From assembly GCF_964019385.1 (NCBI RefSeq), contig NC_088645.1, positions 42,833,331 to 42,897,330 on the forward strand: a DNA stretch of 64,000 nt, read 5' to 3'. The notes under the pieces were generated by a model. That model did no database searches, had not been told where the DNA came from, and worked only from the letters and a program-made list of their open reading frames with translations. Shown here in pieces: positions 10,639 through 23,497 of this stretch (position 1 is the first letter of the stretch; each line of letters opens with the position of its first letter). This DNA comes from Sycon ciliatum (taxonomy: Eukaryota > Porifera > Calcarea > Leucosolenida > Sycettidae). The position numbers and the translations under genes were made by a program.

Positions 10639-10706
<68 letters not shown>

Positions 10707-10750
10707 CAAACACACACACACACACACACACACACAACCACGCACACACA
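10625..10750. repeat. (CA)n microsatellite
   Basis: CA dinucleotides with a few CAAA and CATA interruptions, next to mini-exon copy B1. Confidence 0.95.
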
Positions 10751-11261
10751 AACAAACGAAAAGTTCATTCGCATGATTATACTAGTAAATAGCACAATAA
10801 CATGCTGGATATAATATGTTAACTTAAAAGTTTGATACCCGACAGTGACCGGATATCGGAGTGGATTCTAGAGGATATCCGGTTATGTGAAATTGGTATT
10901 GGTATAATTATAGGGTGGTGCATGTCAGGGAGGGCATTATGAATTTTTACTATTTAGCCGGAAATCAGGGTGAGGGGTTACATAAAAATAATAATAATAA
11001 ACTCGACTGGTTCGCGTACCAGGCAGGTCAAGAACAAGGAGTCGTACAACTCCCTGGTCAAGAACCAACTTTCCGATTCCGTGGGACGCCACCACCCCAT
11101 GATCAGGCGTCAGACGCGGCTCCTAAACGGTGGGGGAGGATATCCGGTTATGTGAAAGTGGTATTGGTATAATTGTAGGGTGGTCCATGTCAGGGAGGGT
11201 ATTATGAATTTTTTACTGTTAAACTGGCAATCAGGGTGAGGGGTGACATGCGGGATGCCTA

Positions 11262-11640
11262 ATCTAAGACTCGTTCACATTCGACGGGGCGTGACGTGAC
11301 AAGCCTTTAGGAACGACAGGCCACTCGTGACGCTGATTGACGGCGTCCAATGTGATTGTCAGAAACGGGAATGCAACCGTGGTATCGTACAAACCGGGAA
11401 GTGTAGTACAATTTCCCAGCTGACATGGAATCATACGAGAAAAAGCAACAAGATCAAGGTGAAAATCACCTGGTGTGAATTCCGTTGTCACACAGGATTC
11501 TGACAAATCTGCTACGATTTTCTTTTGATACGATTTTTCGACCAAGTATCGCAGGATCAATATTTGACCCAAAGGTGGGCTGACATTTAGTGCTTTCACA
11601 TGTTGGAGCGGGCCTCCAACAAGGAATTTCACCATGACAG
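11262..11640. mobile_element. MITE-like repeat with GTTCACATTCGACG end
   Basis: It begins GTTCACATTCGACGGGGCG, the same end seen at 14165, 53081 and (as GTTCAAATTCGACG) 55261, and in inverted form at 55967-55988. A related copy at 14165-14400 lacks about 130 bp present here. The inner word GACGGCGTCCAATGTGA is shared with 14231 and 55317. The 123-codon minus-strand frame across it is not conserved as protein between copies, so it is treated as noncoding. Confidence 0.5.
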
Positions 11641-11947
11641 CAGAGAGAGTCGATGCAGATTGTTAACTAGCCCTTTCATGCTTTTGACCCTGTAGCTTGT
11701 GTATATAGAAACGATAACATCTCCGCTCTGGCGTCTACCATTCTCTAGTGTGGCTGTGTACAACTTGTATGTGTGTACACAGTCAGGTCTACAAGTGAAA
11801 TACCTCACTGTTGAGTGTGTGAACAGGTAGTTTGACTCATCCGACACAGTCAGCAGATTTCATGTCGGAGGCGGTGTGGAAACATTGGACCATAAACTGG
11901 CCTAGTGTGAAACCGGCATTACAGACAAAAAATGTTGTTCAACTTAC

Positions 11948-12019
11948 CGTAGCTGTTGTAGCAGACGACATGGCAGAAGCAGAACTTGACAGGCTTTCTG
12001 GCGCAGTGGTAGGCCTTAC
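11948..12019 (-). other. Mini-exon-like copy A2 (72 nt, phase 0)
   Basis: The same arrangement as A1: CTGCAG at 12025-12020, 24 open codons, then GTAAGT at 11947-11942. It differs from A1 by four bases, three of which do not change the amino acid. Confidence 0.45.
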
Positions 12020-12055
12020 CTGCAGTTAATGGAAACACACACACACACACACACG

Positions 12056-13012
<957 letters not shown>

Positions 13013-13029
13013 GCGAGTGTGTGCACATG

Positions 13030-13854
13030 CAGACAGTCACTCAAACATTCGCACACGCGATCACCAAAAAACATCAACCTCAGCAGTTGGTCGTACATCA
13101 ATCTCCTTCAAGCCAAATTACAGAAAAGCTCAGTACACTATGGGCAAGCCCGGCACAATAGGGCTTGGAAGTGATAGCGTCAAAACGGCCAGGGAGTAGT
13201 AAGTTCACGTTATATTTCTAGGTTTGAATCCACTAAGTGTGACTTTGCTATTGCCTACAGTGTGTGGGTGCATAGCAACTAGTGCTGTGCTCGGATAGTC
13301 GGGTAACCGAGCTACCAGTGAGGACCTCGGGTAAACGGGCATAGAATAGTACCCGAAACCCGAAGTCGCAGATGACATCATGTACAGCGTGAGTGTACAA
13401 ATTCATGTAATACTCCGCATGTCTACCCAGTGTGTAAGGGAAGGGGTGCATTGTGGTGTTACCATGGAAACATAACCCGATCGGGTACCCGTGCTACCCG
13501 TGACTTTTTCTTCGCCACCAGTTGTCGACCCATCCTCATCAGCCAACCCAGTAAATTTTACCAGCAATATCACCTTGCTGTGAGTAAGACTGCTTCAAAT
13601 GGGCTTAGATCCATTCATATTGCTGTTTATGGTGAAAGCCTGAGTGCGTCTTTGGGCACGCATGAACCACAAGCGTACCACGTCCACGCGCCAGTTGTGA
13701 ACACAGCTTTACAATTTAGGTTATGTCGTTCAACTTACTGTCGTTGCTGTAGGAGAGGCAGGGGCAGGGGCAGGGGCAGAAGCTGAACTTGACCGGCTGT
13801 CTTGTGCAGCAATGGGACTAGAAACAGGTACCTGCAGTTTATCACACCGGCACA

Positions 13855-13896
<42 letters not shown>

Positions 13897-14150
13897 CACA
13901 CAAACACGCGCACACACAAACAAAAGTTCATTCGCATGATTACACAATTAAACAACACACCAACATGCTGGATATAAAATGTTCACTTAAAAGTTTGATA
14001 CCCGACAATGACCGGATATCGGACTGGATTCTAGAGGATACCCGGTTATGTGAAAGTTGTATTGGTATAATTATAGGGTGGTGCATGTCAGGGAGGGCAG
14101 TATGAATTTTTACTATTTAACCGGCAATCAGGGTGAGGGGTGAAATGGGG
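13030..14150. repeat. Segmental duplication, copy 2
   Basis: The second copy of the A-B unit described at 9732-11240. It holds the unoccupied target site of the 8009-9731 transposon at about 13037-13046. Relative to copy 1 it has a deletion of roughly 70 bp near 13503. Confidence 0.8.
13739..13831 (-). other. Mini-exon-like copy B2 (93 nt, phase 0)
   Basis: CTGCAG at 13837-13832, then 31 open codons, then GTAAGT at 13738-13733. It is identical in length and border to B1; the differences from B1 cluster in the Ala/Pro-rich middle. (TG)n lies upstream at 13858-13910. Confidence 0.45.
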
Positions 14151-14164
14151 GATGCTAAAGTCTA

Positions 14165-14400
14165 GTTCACATTTGACGAGGCGCGACGTAACACGCCTTT
14201 AGAAGCGATGGGACACTCATGACGCTGATCGACGGCGTCCAATGTGATTGTCAGAAACTGGAATGCAACCGTGCTACCGTACAAACCGGGAAGTGTATTA
14301 CAACTACCCGGCTGACGTGGAATCATACGAGAAAAATCATCAAGATCAGGGCGAATATCATCTGCTGTGAAATCCGGGCCTCCAACAAGGAATTTCAACA
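14165..14400. mobile_element. MITE-like repeat, second copy of the 11262 family
   Basis: It opens GTTCACATTTGACGAGGCG and keeps the inner GACGGCGTCCAATGTGA word. It is shorter than the copy at 11262-11640 by an internal deletion. Confidence 0.45.
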
Positions 14401-14710
14401 TGACCGCAGAGAGAGTCGATGCAGATTGTGAACTAGCCCTTTTATGCTGTTGACCCTGTACCTTGTGTATATAGAACGATCACATCTCCGCTCCGGTATC
14501 TACCACTCTCTAGTGTGGCTGTGTACAATTTGCATGTGTGTGCACAGACTTTTTTACAAGTGAAATAGCTCACTGTTGTGTTTTGAATAGGTAGTCTGAC
14601 TCTTCAGACACAGTCCGCCTATTTCATGTTGTAGTCGGTGTCGAAGCATTGGCCGACAAACTGGCCTAGTGTATAACTGGCATTACAGAGAAAACTGTTT
14701 TTCAACTTAC

Positions 14711-14782
14711 CACATCTGTTGTAGCTGAGGCAGTGGCAGAAGGAGAACTTGACAGGCTTTCGGGTGCAGTGGTAGGCCTTAT
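14711..14782 (-). other. Mini-exon-like copy A3 (72 nt, phase 0)
   Basis: CTGCAG at 14788-14783, 24 open codons starting ATA where the others start GTA, then GTAAGT at 14710-14705. It is more diverged from A1 and A2 than they are from each other, but borders, length and frame are kept, as expected of a constrained exon. Confidence 0.45.
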
Positions 14783-15361
14783 CTGCAGCTGACACACACA
14801 GATACACAGAGACACACACGTAAACACACACACACACACACACATGATGTGAGTGCATGCACACATAATAACATCAACCCCTGTAGTCAGTCACACATCA
14901 ATTTCCGTCAAGACAAGTTACAGAAAAGTTCAATACACTATGGTCCAGCCCACCATAATTATAAACCTGATTGCTGGCACAGATTACAGTTGTCTGATTT
15001 CCTTATCTTCTACAACAAGTCAAGCATGTCCTCCTTTTTGGGTTGGTGTCTGCTTCTGCAAACTACTTCAGCCACTAGGAGCCTTCACCAATCTATGGCC
15101 TACAGTGACTGCATAAAGGACTGCCAACTAACGATAGGATTTATTGCTAAATCGTGCGGGTCCATATGTTGCTGAAGAAACGAAGTCACCAGGAACATGG
15201 GTCACAGAGTGTCCCGTTCAAAATTTTCATTCAGGATGAACAGTCAATCTGATAAAGATATTCAGCTGGTTCTGCTTATTGCAATCCCTAAACTGCTGGC
15301 ACCTCACCGCCTTTTCAACACTATTAACTAACGTTTTATTTCTGGGATTTAAGATTCATAC

Positions 15362-15793
15362 CTGATGGGTGGATGCAGACATCGTTGTTAGCTGGCCAGA
15401 AACAGCAGAAATTTGGTCCGTCAACGTTGTCATCTGTCGGGAAGTCTGTTGTTGAGTAGCAGTCAGTTGTTGTTGCGTCATGGTCTGGTTTTCAGCAATG
15501 GCCTCCAGATGTTCAGTAAGTCGTTGCGTTGCTGAACTCTGTTTGTCTTGAACTGCAGATACTTGCTCACGTGTGGCAGTCAGTTGTTGTTGTGTGGCAG
15601 TCAGTTGTTGTTGTGTGGCAGCAAGTTGTTGTTGTGTGGTTGTCTGGTTGTTGGTAATGGCCGCTGTTAGCTGTTCCTCTAGCGTATCACTGCGTGCCGA
15701 CAATGCAGTAATGGATGCAGCTTGCTGGGTTAGCTGTTCGGAGATAGAGTCCAGTCGACGTACAACAGATCGTTGTACATTGGAAAGATGAGG
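15362..15793 (-). CDS. Coiled-coil exon, 144 codons, phase 0 to phase 0
   Basis: The minus strand has a good 3' splice site (TTGTGTGTTCATTACAG, ending at 15794), then 432 open nucleotides, then CATCAG/GTATG with GT at 15361-15360. The peptide is rich in Gln, Thr, Leu and Ala, with repeated TQQQLTAT-type units and heptad-like spacing, so a long coiled coil is likely. No family was recognised. It lies upstream, on the same strand, of the five mini-exon copies and shares their phase, so they could be parts of one gene: a coiled coil followed by Ser/Thr/Pro segments. A possible earlier exon ends at 16059 (CAG/GTGTGT, also phase 0), but its start is not clear. No promoter or 3' end of this gene was found. 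Confidence 0.5.
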
Positions 15794-16183
15794 CTGTAAT
15801 GAACACACAAGTGTAGCAAGCACAACAACGCCACACAGAGCATGGCCACACAGCCACACAACAACATCACTCAACACAGCATGCCCACACAACACAGCAT
15901 ACCCACACAACACAGCATACAACACAGCATACCCACACAATAACACCACAGACTTCTTATCAACACAACAACACCACACGTTGTACCAACACAGTTATGC
16001 ACACTTAAGCACCCACACGCACACACGCACACACGCACGCGTGCACGCACACACACACCTGTCCTGTGGAGCCACTATCACAAGAGTCACGTCGTAACCA
16101 GAGGGGCAGCAGAGAGAGACAAAGAGCACGCCATCCGATGGCGCTCCAGATGCGAGACTAGTCGGAACTGGCGAGAGCAGATA

Positions 16184-17598
16184 CTTCCTCCGTATACAAA
16201 GACTTCGTGACTTTTTTCACAATAATTTCTCGCGACACATTTTCAGTTGCAAATAGGGCATCTGGTGTGTCCTTTATTGTCGCTTCTTTTCCTGATTTCC
16301 TCAGTCAGTGTTGAGTCTCACCAGTGTCCCTGCCCTCCCACTCTTCATTTCTGTGCATATTTTCATTGCTTTTTTATCACTTTTTGCCGTGATGTGCTTG
16401 CCATGCCTACATGATGCCTAATCGCCATTGGGGATATACACCCGGTTTTTTCCCTCACAACTGCCTCCTATGGCGCGAGGGTTTTTTCCCAGCTGGCTCG
16501 GTCTAGGACATTAATCTGACGGACCTAAGTGGTTCTGCATAATGGCCTATTTCTGACAATGCCTATTCTATCTGAGACACTCTGTTCCCAGTCATTGCTT
16601 CCATGCCTCACTCTATATCCGGTTCACATCTGGCTGTGGCCAACCACCCTTCACTTTGTGTATTGTCGCTGTTGCTGTCTCTGTCTCTGTGTGTGCCAGT
16701 ATATGTGGAGCGATAAAGAACCTGCTCAATGAACCGTGCCAAAGGCTGCCATGGATAACTCACATTCATGAGGCAAGTTTGTTCGATCCCGAACAGATTC
16801 TACACGGAAGCCATGCGTGTCAGGACGTTCCCGACAGGAACCTACGAGTCAAATGAAAAAAATAACACTTACTTGCTCGAACTGACACCGTGACGAAGTG
16901 GAGCTCGCGACTGGAACACGGAGTCACGCGGCACTCGCTGTCCTGGGGCTGGTCTGGCTCCTACTTGCGGTGCGCGGCCCCATACGCAGCGTGAGAACAG
17001 AAATCGGTTCCGCTCGCAAGACGAAACATTTCAGTCGTCGTGCAACCAGCGCAGACTCCTGATCGGAATGTCGACAACCTGGATTTCTTCCCCTCTCTCC
17101 AGTCAGACATCTCTTTCGTCGCCAAGGGGAATCGCAGGGACCTCCTCGAAGCCGTTGTAGAATGCTGGGAGGATTTTCCTGCCGAGAAAATGTGTAGCTT
17201 GTGAATGTGCTTGAGGGACTCGTTTGACGGCATAATGGAGGTCGCGGGTAGGACCGACTGAATATAGTCGACACCGATTCATACACAGCGCTGGAAATGA
17301 AGAGGACATAACCAAAGTCCCACGTCGGATCATCACTGCAGCTGAAAATAATCTGAACGAAATGCGAGTGGAAGCAGCGACTGTTGACGATGCAGAGTCA
17401 GCGTCGTCAGGTGACAATAATACGAGCGCCGAATACTCTGAAAAAACTCAATCTCATTTGTTTGCCTTGCATTTTTCTTTGTATTTAGCTTGTATCGAGG
17501 TTAGACAATGCCACAAGTGTTACTCCAAGTCAAACGGAACAATTCCAGAGCTGTGCACAGCCTTCAAAAAGTCACGAATTTTTTGTATACGGAGGAAG
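16184..17598. mobile_element. Mariner-like element with 33-bp terminal inverted repeats
   Basis: The left end (16184) reads CTTCCTCCGTATACAAA and continues to TTCGTGACTTTTT. The reverse complement of the right end (17598) matches 30 of the first 33 bases. Both ends abut TA (16182-16183 and 17599-17600), the Tc1/mariner target. The CTTCCTCCGT end resembles plant Stowaway/mariner ends (CTCCCTCCGT). No transposase frame is seen in the 1415 bp; the inner frames are short and unrecognised, so it is probably nonautonomous. Confidence 0.8.
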
Positions 17599-17880
17599 TA
17601 CAAAAATGCGAAAACTGATCCCGTTCTCTAGACGTTGGACGGTGGCAGTGCATTGAACAGAGATGTCGGTTGCGTCCTTGGGTTCAGAAGAAACAACGGT
17701 TGCAGATGTCACAGTGAGCATTGCAGCAACTCCGAGCAGTAGAATCAACGGTGCCAGCAGCAGCTGATGCGGTCGGTGCCATGCATGAGGCGGAGAAACG
17801 ACCAACAGCACAGCCACAGCGGCTCCGGAACCAAATATGACACCCAGGGCACTGACATGCAACTCTCCGCTCCGAAACCG
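17572..17880 (-). other. Hydrophobic frame of unknown meaning
   Basis: Part of a minus-strand frame holds two hydrophobic stretches that could span a membrane, followed by a Ser/Thr-rich segment. The stop lies inside the right TIR of the mariner-like element, which argues against a conserved host gene ending here. No family was recognised. Confidence 0.15.
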
Positions 17881-17929
17881 GCTTCTGTCGTTCAGCCGTT
17901 CACTTGTGCCTATCGAGGTTGCCCTGATG

Positions 17930-19390
17930 TGTGAAGTGCCGGGCGCATGTGCAGCAAGTGACCAATGCCTGTACAGGGGGATCCAGGGCGTCCGAAGTAT
18001 AAGCCAACCTGCAGTCTCGGTGAGAGCCACAGGCAACTCTGTACCAGTCCGCTTCAAGGTCTCCTGAGCGGAGGTCCTTCACAGCACAGTCTTTCCACTG
18101 TTGACGTGGGCTATTTGCTGGGCGACGAGGAGGCAGGGTGCCGAACAGCAACTGGTTACACGTCGTCCATGCCGGCGACATGGCCCAGCCACTCAAGACG
18201 CCTATGCTGTACCTTTGTGACGATGGTTTTGGAGTCACCCCACAACTCAAGCAGCTAGTTGTTGGATATGCGGTCATCCCAGTTACGATGGCGTGAGATA
18301 CCAAATATCGAACACACGGATCAAATGTGGAAAACAGACATGCGACAGAGGACCTGCTTCAGCGGCGTCCAGCACTCGGACCCATACAGGAACAGAGAAA
18401 GGACGCATATATTAAACACACAGCAGTCAATATGCAAATCAAAGTTTTTGTTCCTGAAAAAAAGCTTGCCACAGAGCACCTCAAGCCCGGGACGCACTTG
18501 CAACCCAAGCGCTGATATCCTGCGCTGATCGGCTGCCAAAGTGGATGATGCACCCCAGGTACTTGGATTCCGTCACACACTCAATCTCCACACGCTGCAT
18601 TTGAGCCTGGTCCGCAGCCGTGACGCCAGCTCCCGTAACCAAGAACTTGGTTTTGTCTCACTCGGTGTGAGGCCGAACTCCGAAGCGGTCGAGTTGAACA
18701 GGTCCTAGGCAATCTCAGCACCAGCACACGATGTTGCAAGCAGGGAGAAATGGTCCACGAACTGTGCCTCTAGGGCGGTGGCAGCGGTGTCAGCCCGGCG
18801 TGCCTTGCGATATAGTTGACCCTCACCATAGTGGTAGCTGAACTCGAATCTAACTCCAGGAAAACCTCTGACCCTCTGTTGCCACTTGGTGACGACTGCC
18901 CACATGAAGATGTTGAAGAGGACAGGAACCATAGTGCAGTCTTTCCCCAAGCCGTTGGTGATGCTAAACGGATCTACGTCTGTGCCACTCACGCGCAATA
19001 CTGCAGACATCTCATGGTGGAAAGATCGGATGACTGCAAGCATGGGGGAGGGACACCAGCACAGGAGAGCACCTGCCAGAGGCACTCACGGGGCACGGAG
19101 TCGAAGGCCTTCTTCAGGTCAATGAAAACGAAGAAGCCCCTGGTTGTGTGCTCTATGGTCTTCTCCAGCAGCTGACGTACGCTGAATACCATGTCCGCGC
19201 AGGATTTGCCTCGCCGAAGGCCGCATTGCGATTCCGGCAGGAAGCTGCTCGCCAGGCTCTGTAGTCCCGTCTCAATGAGGCTCGCCAGGACCTTACCGAA
19301 AACATCGAGCATCACGCTGCCACGCCAGTTGTCGCATCGGATCAAGTCCCCTTTCTTCGTGTTCAGCACAAGGGTAGTGTCCACTCATTC
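17930..19390 (-). pseudogene. Decayed LINE (non-LTR retrotransposon), reverse transcriptase to C-terminus
   Basis: Frames at 18989-19384, 18705-19085, 18359-18580 and 17900-18304 read in order as one LINE. The first has the RT core CGLRRGKS and FIDLKKAFDSV. The second has a TNGLGKDC..PVLFNIF block, and the YADD-like site is changed to FVDH, so it is catalytically dead. The third corresponds to the thumb region. The fourth has the QLLFG..W..D..DL region and a C-terminal CxxC..H..H finger. At least three frame changes are needed. The 5' part is missing. Confidence 0.85.
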
Positions 19391-20240
19391 CTGCGGTACA
19401 TGGCCAGCATGCCATACGTTGCAGTTCCTACTTTATTTTCATACGTAATTAAGTAAAGCGTAACCTCCCTTTTTTCCGCTCTATTGCTGCGTACATGTAC
19501 ATGTAAATGTACGAAAAAGCTCTCCAATCTAGACTGCGCATTCTACTCCGAATATACCTTGAGTTGCCACAACGTTGGTACAAAAAGAGGTGGCAGGCAT
19601 CATACCTAGGTGCCCGTTATACTCCGGTAAATACGGTAATTGTATAAAGTTACTCAGACTGCTGGTGCCAAACCTGTCCCTGAACAACATGCCGCTGCTG
19701 TGGAATCATCTACAGCACATCACCAAGATCAAATTCTCCTGGCACAATTTCGGCAAACGAGGCAGACTATGATAAGTAAAGAAGAAGACTAATACTCTTG
19801 GGTTAACATACATAGCCTTCCGATACCTAATTCACACAAGACGGAATGGCAAAGCAAAGAGGCTGCGCAAACTGTCGCCAGGCGGAGGAAGACCAGTCAA
19901 TGCTGGTATCAGCTCAGAGTCAATGGCTTGTTCAAGAGGCCCCAGCAGCAATTCTGAAATCCACATGCAATGGCACACATTCATTTGCCAAAGCCTGGGT
20001 CGGCACGGCAAAGGCCGACTGTGGTTGGCTGTTGGCAATAACGGCAAGTCGACGCACCTTATCCGACTACTTCTGTACCTTTTTCCCACAAACTGCTAAG
20101 AATTCAGGTGTGGCGATTGCAGCACAAAGATACCGTGCACCATAGGTTGTTAAGGGAATGCCTGTGCCATCAAACAGGCGCTACGCGTCCTTGAAGCGAC
20201 TGTCCTTGACAACGGTCACCAAACGCAGAAACTCTGCGCT
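19391..20240. other. No gene seen
   Basis: Short frames only on both strands. A plus-strand frame at 19846-20145 (99 codons) has no recognisable domain and no neighbouring splice signals worth noting. Confidence 0.4.
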
Positions 20241-20428
20241 CGGGAACTGAACAAGCACAAGCACTCGGGAAGTGAACAAGCACAAGCACTCGGGAACTGA
20301 ACAAGCACAAGCACTCGGGAACTGAACAAGCACAAGCACTCGAGAACTGAACAAGCACAAGCGCTCGAGAACTGAACAAGCACAAGCACTCGGGAACTGA
20401 ACAAGCACAAGCACTCGGGAACTGAACA
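20241..20428. repeat. 25-bp minisatellite
   Basis: About 7.5 copies of the 25-bp unit CGGGAACTGAACAAGCACAA+GCACT with very few differences (CGAGAACT and GCGCT variants). The uniformity suggests recent expansion. Confidence 0.95.
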
Positions 20429-20861
20429 GACCCCTCAACAGCATCATCACTACAAGGATTGGTCAGCAACACAACAGGTCCCTCTTCATTGCCCTCGTTC
20501 TCACCTAACGGGTTAGCAACGCTACTTCAAACGCCTTACCACTTCCACAAGTTCAACTTTCTCCTCCGGGCAACCAACACAATCCTGAGTTTTGGCGTAA
20601 GCTGCAACTTCAGGAGTGGCGCTGCCGTCTGAGTCTCTGCGCTACTTTCTTAGGTTTTCAGGGAACTTACAAGTAGTTGTTTGCTCCTGTTCTAGCTTCA
20701 TGATTGATGGCTTCATCATGAAAAAACAAAATTCAAAAACTATGTAGCGCTTAAAAATACTCAAGCACTCGGCGAGAGCCGTGCAGTTACCCTGGTGTAT
20801 GTGCACGCCTGAAAATTGCGCGTCCAACCAAACAAACAAATAATCGGTGACCCTGAAGGCG

Positions 20862-20877
20862 GGGGGGGGGGGGGGAG
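20862..20877 (+). repeat. Poly(G) tract
   Basis: About 15 consecutive G. Similar G or C runs of 10-20 occur at 729-742, 22461-22480, 32724-32740, 34829-34840, 60128-60145 and 63680-63692. Confidence 0.9.
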
Positions 20878-21249
20878 GCATGTCCCCTAATCTGGATCCG
20901 CCTGGAATAATAGGGCTTGAAAGTGCTACGTCACCGCCAGACAGGAGTCATGACAACGCTGACTTTTTGATCCACTTGTGTACAGTTCTTGTATGTATCC
21001 ACACAATGTGTTTGGGTGTTTTCCCTTCACATCAGGATACCAAACCAGCCGGTAGTGACTGGACTGCACCACCTCTCGGGCTGGGACCAAATCCTGATTC
21101 GGAAAATATTATAAAAAATTACTTCGAAGTAAATTTAAAATTTAACGGTTCGCATGAGACTCGGCTGGAAGACGACTTTTCGCATCCGTAGAAACACCAC
21201 CACCCTCTAGGATCAAGGCGCAGATGCAGAGCCTAAACGGTGGCAGGTG

Positions 21250-21455
21250 AGTAGATGAGGCCCACTACAAAGTGGTCAAAGACCGAAATCCCATTAATTG
21301 CATCCATGTTACTCTCATGCCAGGCCACGAGTTCCCAATTAACTGTGGGTCGCAGCACGGCCGGAAAAATTCCTTCCGCTTCCAAGTAGGACTTGAACCT
21401 GGCACCCTGTGTTTCTCAATAATGGTCTTAGACCATCCCACTATGCCTGCCTACA
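21250..21455 (-). mobile_element. tRNA-derived SINE
   Basis: The minus strand near 21450-21375 has an A box-like TAGTGGGATGG and a B box GGTTCAAGTCC spaced as in a tRNA, with a GGCAGGCATAGTGG start. The downstream part to about 21250 would be the SINE body. A clear anticodon arm is lacking, so it is a SINE head rather than a tRNA gene. Confidence 0.55.
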
Positions 21456-21720
21456 TTATTACTACATATAAATGCAAGATTAGAGGTCATACTACCACAT
21501 CCTATACTAGACAAGGGGTCCTACTACCACATCCTATACTATATAGGTATATTTTTTAGTCCAGCTAATGCTGCATGCAGCGTAGTCGACTACTGCAGCA
21601 TCGGCCAGATTTTTTCGTTATTGGCAGATTGGATCCAAACGTTGACATTTCCATTTCTCTTTACATTTTTTTTACGTCATCGACATCTAGCCCTATCGTG
21701 ATTTCTTCCCAAAAATGATA

Positions 21721-22176
21721 CAGGTGGAATCCTGATAATTCGAATATGGCTTAATTCGAACATACCGCTTAATTAGAAGTTTTTCCAGGACCGATTTCTA
21801 TCAATACGATTCCCACATACAAATTTCTGATAATTCGAACCTCAAACTGGATATGTCCGGTTAATTCGAAGTCCCACAGATTCCACCTACATAGAACATG
21901 TGTGGGATTTGTGCTGATAATTCGAAGTTAGCAAAGTGTAATTCGAAGTTCACTGTACATTGTACTGGTCAGTTCAGTTTGCATGAGCAGGCTGTGTCGG
22001 TCAGTTCAGCATCCGTGAAATCCTTGTCTAGGTCCATAGCGGAGCTCTGCGTGGCCATGAGAGCATTTTTGACATGCATTATTGTGTTGTTCGTTCATGT
22101 TGGATGATTAGAATGTCCGGATAATTGGAAGTTTTTTCCTGGCATTTTGAGGTTCGAATTATCAGGATTCCACCTG
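21721..22176. mobile_element. Pogo/Tigger-like MITE, 456 bp
   Basis: Perfect 24-bp terminal inverted repeats beginning CAGGTGGAATCCTGATAATT, flanked by TA on both sides (21719-21720, 22177-22178). CAG...ATAATTCGAA ends and TA duplications are typical of pogo-like elements. The inside repeats TAATTCGAA words several times and has no transposase. Confidence 0.9.
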
Positions 22177-22531
22177 TACAAGTATAGTATATTGAGAAAG
22201 TGGTGAACATCACGCAACTGCATTGTAAAAAAAAGGGGGGGGGGTTGTCAACTGACAACCGCTCTGTTCAGTTGCTATTCACTCTCGCATGCGCTGGATG
22301 AAAAATTATGTTATTAGTGATGTTGAAAAATTATTGACGCTTCGGGCCAGTAACCAATCGTCAGAACTGAGTTTAATTTTTCGACATGAGTAATGAAATA
22401 ATGTTCATCCAGTGCTTGTGCTAAGAGTGAATTACAACTGAAGAGAGCAGTTGCCCGTTCCCCCCCCCCCCCCCCCCCCCACCCCTTTGTATGCAAAATA
22501 CAAATACAAAATAATCATAATTATCGCTTAC
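22177..22531. other. Intron or downstream region of the kinase gene
   Basis: Contains a G run near 22234-22244, an AT-rich stretch and a 20-bp C run at 22461-22480 (poly G on the coding strand of the kinase). The last part, from 22531 leftward, is the start of the kinase intron. The next exon was not identified. Confidence 0.4.
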
Positions 22532-23497
22532 GGGAGACAAACCACGTGCCACCTTCACAGTGTCCAGCACTATCTCATGCAGCTCCTCAGCCTTGGGACG
22601 ATCTTCCGCAACGACTGCCAGGCAGCGAAAGATTGCAGGCTTGAGTGGATGACCGTCTGGTATTCTTTCCAAATCAACGCCGCGCCGCTCGACTTCAGTG
22701 ATAGGCGTGACGGTCTCCTCACTCGTTCCGTCTGCTCGCCGCACAATCTCTCTGATGTTCCTTGCTGAGGTGTGCAGGTCTGTCGACGGTTCAACTCCTG
22801 TCACGACGCTCGTGGCCAGCACGCCAAACGAAAATATGTCGAGCGATTCGTCGTACACCGGAGGGTTTTGCAGAGCCTCCGGCGCCATGTACAGCACGTT
22901 CCCTGGGCATGCCGTTAGATCTGGAAGAAAGCCAACCAAATCCGCAGGACTTGTTGGTCGCAGTCGCGCACAACCAAAGTCACAGAGCTTTGCGATCTGG
23001 CCCTTGATCAACACATTGCGCAAAGTCAGGTCACGATGAATGACAGGGGGATCTCTGCTATGGAGATAGCGAACACCCGCCACAGCATCCGCCAGGAAAG
23101 ATAGCAGGGCGACATGGTCAGACCGATCTGCACCGACACTGCATTGACAAAGGGTATGATCGAATAGCTCAACCACTAACACTGGAAGATGACGATCGGC
23201 AGTGACTGCAACACCGAGAACTTGACACAAGTTTGGGTGGTGCAGCTGAGACAGTCTTGCTATCTCAGCGCCAAATCGCCGCAGGTTCTTATCTCTCCCC
23301 TCCACATCTGCTTGATCATGTCTTGGGTGAAACACCTTTGCGGCTACCGGTATGCCTTGCCATACTACTCGATACACATCAGCGTCTGAACCGCGGCCAA
23401 TCTGATCCTCGACGGTGAAAATACCGTGGTACGCGATTTCACCTCTGGCTAAGCCTAGATCTCGCAGTAACGCCGCTTCAGGCGTTGATGTCGCCAT
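22532..23497 (-). CDS. TKL-like protein kinase, first coding exon with whole catalytic domain
   Basis: A 322-codon phase-0 exon ending at a GTAAGC donor (intron from 22531). The kinase domain is complete: glycine loop GRGSDADV (34-41), lysine K54, helix-C glutamate near E78, HRDL at 154-157 with N161, DFG at 173-175, MAPE at 204-207 and D220. It would transfer phosphate from ATP to Ser/Thr or Tyr. HRDLTLRN in place of HRDLKxxN fits the tyrosine-kinase-like group rather than classical Ser/Thr kinases. There is no signal peptide. Reading past the donor gives a poly-Gly tail from a G run, an artefact of the intron. The ATG at 23497 is the only one giving the full N-lobe. The downstream exon is unknown. 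Confidence 0.88.

Larger units (their letters stand above)
9732..11240. repeat. Segmental duplication, copy 1
   Basis: This stretch and 13030-14150 share long blocks of near-identical sequence in the same order: a spacer with the words CGATCACCAAAAAA and GGGCTTGAAAGTGATAGCG, a stretch rich in CGGGTACCCG-like words, mini-exon copy B, (CA)n and a downstream spacer. A third, truncated copy starts at 14866. The A and B exon-like copies alternate (A-B-A-B-A), so the unit of duplication was an A-B pair. Copy 1 has extra sequence at 10985-11140 that copy 2 lacks. Confidence 0.8.
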
